64,000 nt of DNA from Lota lota (Eukaryota; Chordata; Actinopteri; Gadiformes; Lotidae): contig JACYXH010000783.1 of NCBI GenBank assembly GCA_026745465.1, positions 1,742,001-1,806,000 of the forward strand, read 5' to 3'. This document shows positions 63,979-64,000 of the stretch, in pieces. Within the stretch, counting starts at the first letter, position 1, and every line of letters starts with the position of its first letter. A program made the position numbers and the translations under genes. Below the pieces are notes generated by a model that did not search any database, was not told where the DNA came from, and was given only the letters and a program-made list of their open reading frames with translations.

Positions 63979-64000
63979 GTACGCTACTTACCTGAACATC

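Overview
The window is vertebrate nuclear DNA, almost certainly from a teleost. It holds four spliced genes with GT-AG introns, fish-type tRNA-derived SINEs, hAT-type and other short DNA elements, and an extreme load of (AC)n/(GT)n microsatellites, homopolymeric G/C runs and minisatellites. That microsatellite density is what is known for codfishes (Gadiformes such as Atlantic cod), so a gadiform is my best guess; this is inference from repeat style only.

Layout: (1) 721-3919, minus strand: rab39b-type Rab GTPase in three coding exons, complete at 213 codons. (2) 7524-10831, plus strand: a Rab32/Rab38-subfamily GTPase in four coding exons, complete at 232 codons, with an unusual C-terminus lacking a terminal prenylation cysteine. 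The two Rab genes are head to head across 3.6 kb. (3) 15381-52671, plus strand: a PICALM/CALM-type clathrin-assembly gene, 20 coding exons, 620 codons with a 24-nt microexon. A CpG-rich 5' region lies at about 14.1-15.5 kb and a probable long 3' UTR runs to about 56.1 or 58.5 kb. (4) 59564 to beyond the right edge, plus strand: itgb1bp2 (melusin), first eight coding exons (218 codons) covering both CHORD zinc domains; the CS domain lies outside the window.

How they fit: rab39b and Rab32/38 proteins direct vesicle traffic, PICALM organises clathrin coats and SNARE retrieval, and melusin is a muscle CHORD/Hsp90 co-chaperone. They are not an operon. Their linkage matters as synteny: human 11q carries RAB38, PICALM, CHORDC1 and RAB39A, 6q carries RAB32 and SNAP91, and X carries RAB39B and ITGB1BP2. 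This block looks like the X-type member of that ancient set, with the Rab32/38 and PICALM members still present.

Most striking is how simple repeats and tiny duplications sit on splice sites. Twelve of 19 picalm donors are followed almost at once by (AC)-rich sequence, and several acceptors are preceded by (GT)n in place of a polypyrimidine tract, so introns 2, 4 and 10 carry complementary ends. In four places a splice site with its exon edge has been tandemly copied into the neighbouring intron (picalm exons 2, 6 and 16; itgb1bp2 exon 4, five copies). The melusin promoter segment with its MEF2 box is also duplicated about 1 kb downstream. Exon boundaries were read by eye from reading frame, splice dinucleotides and remembered human protein sequences; no alignment was run.
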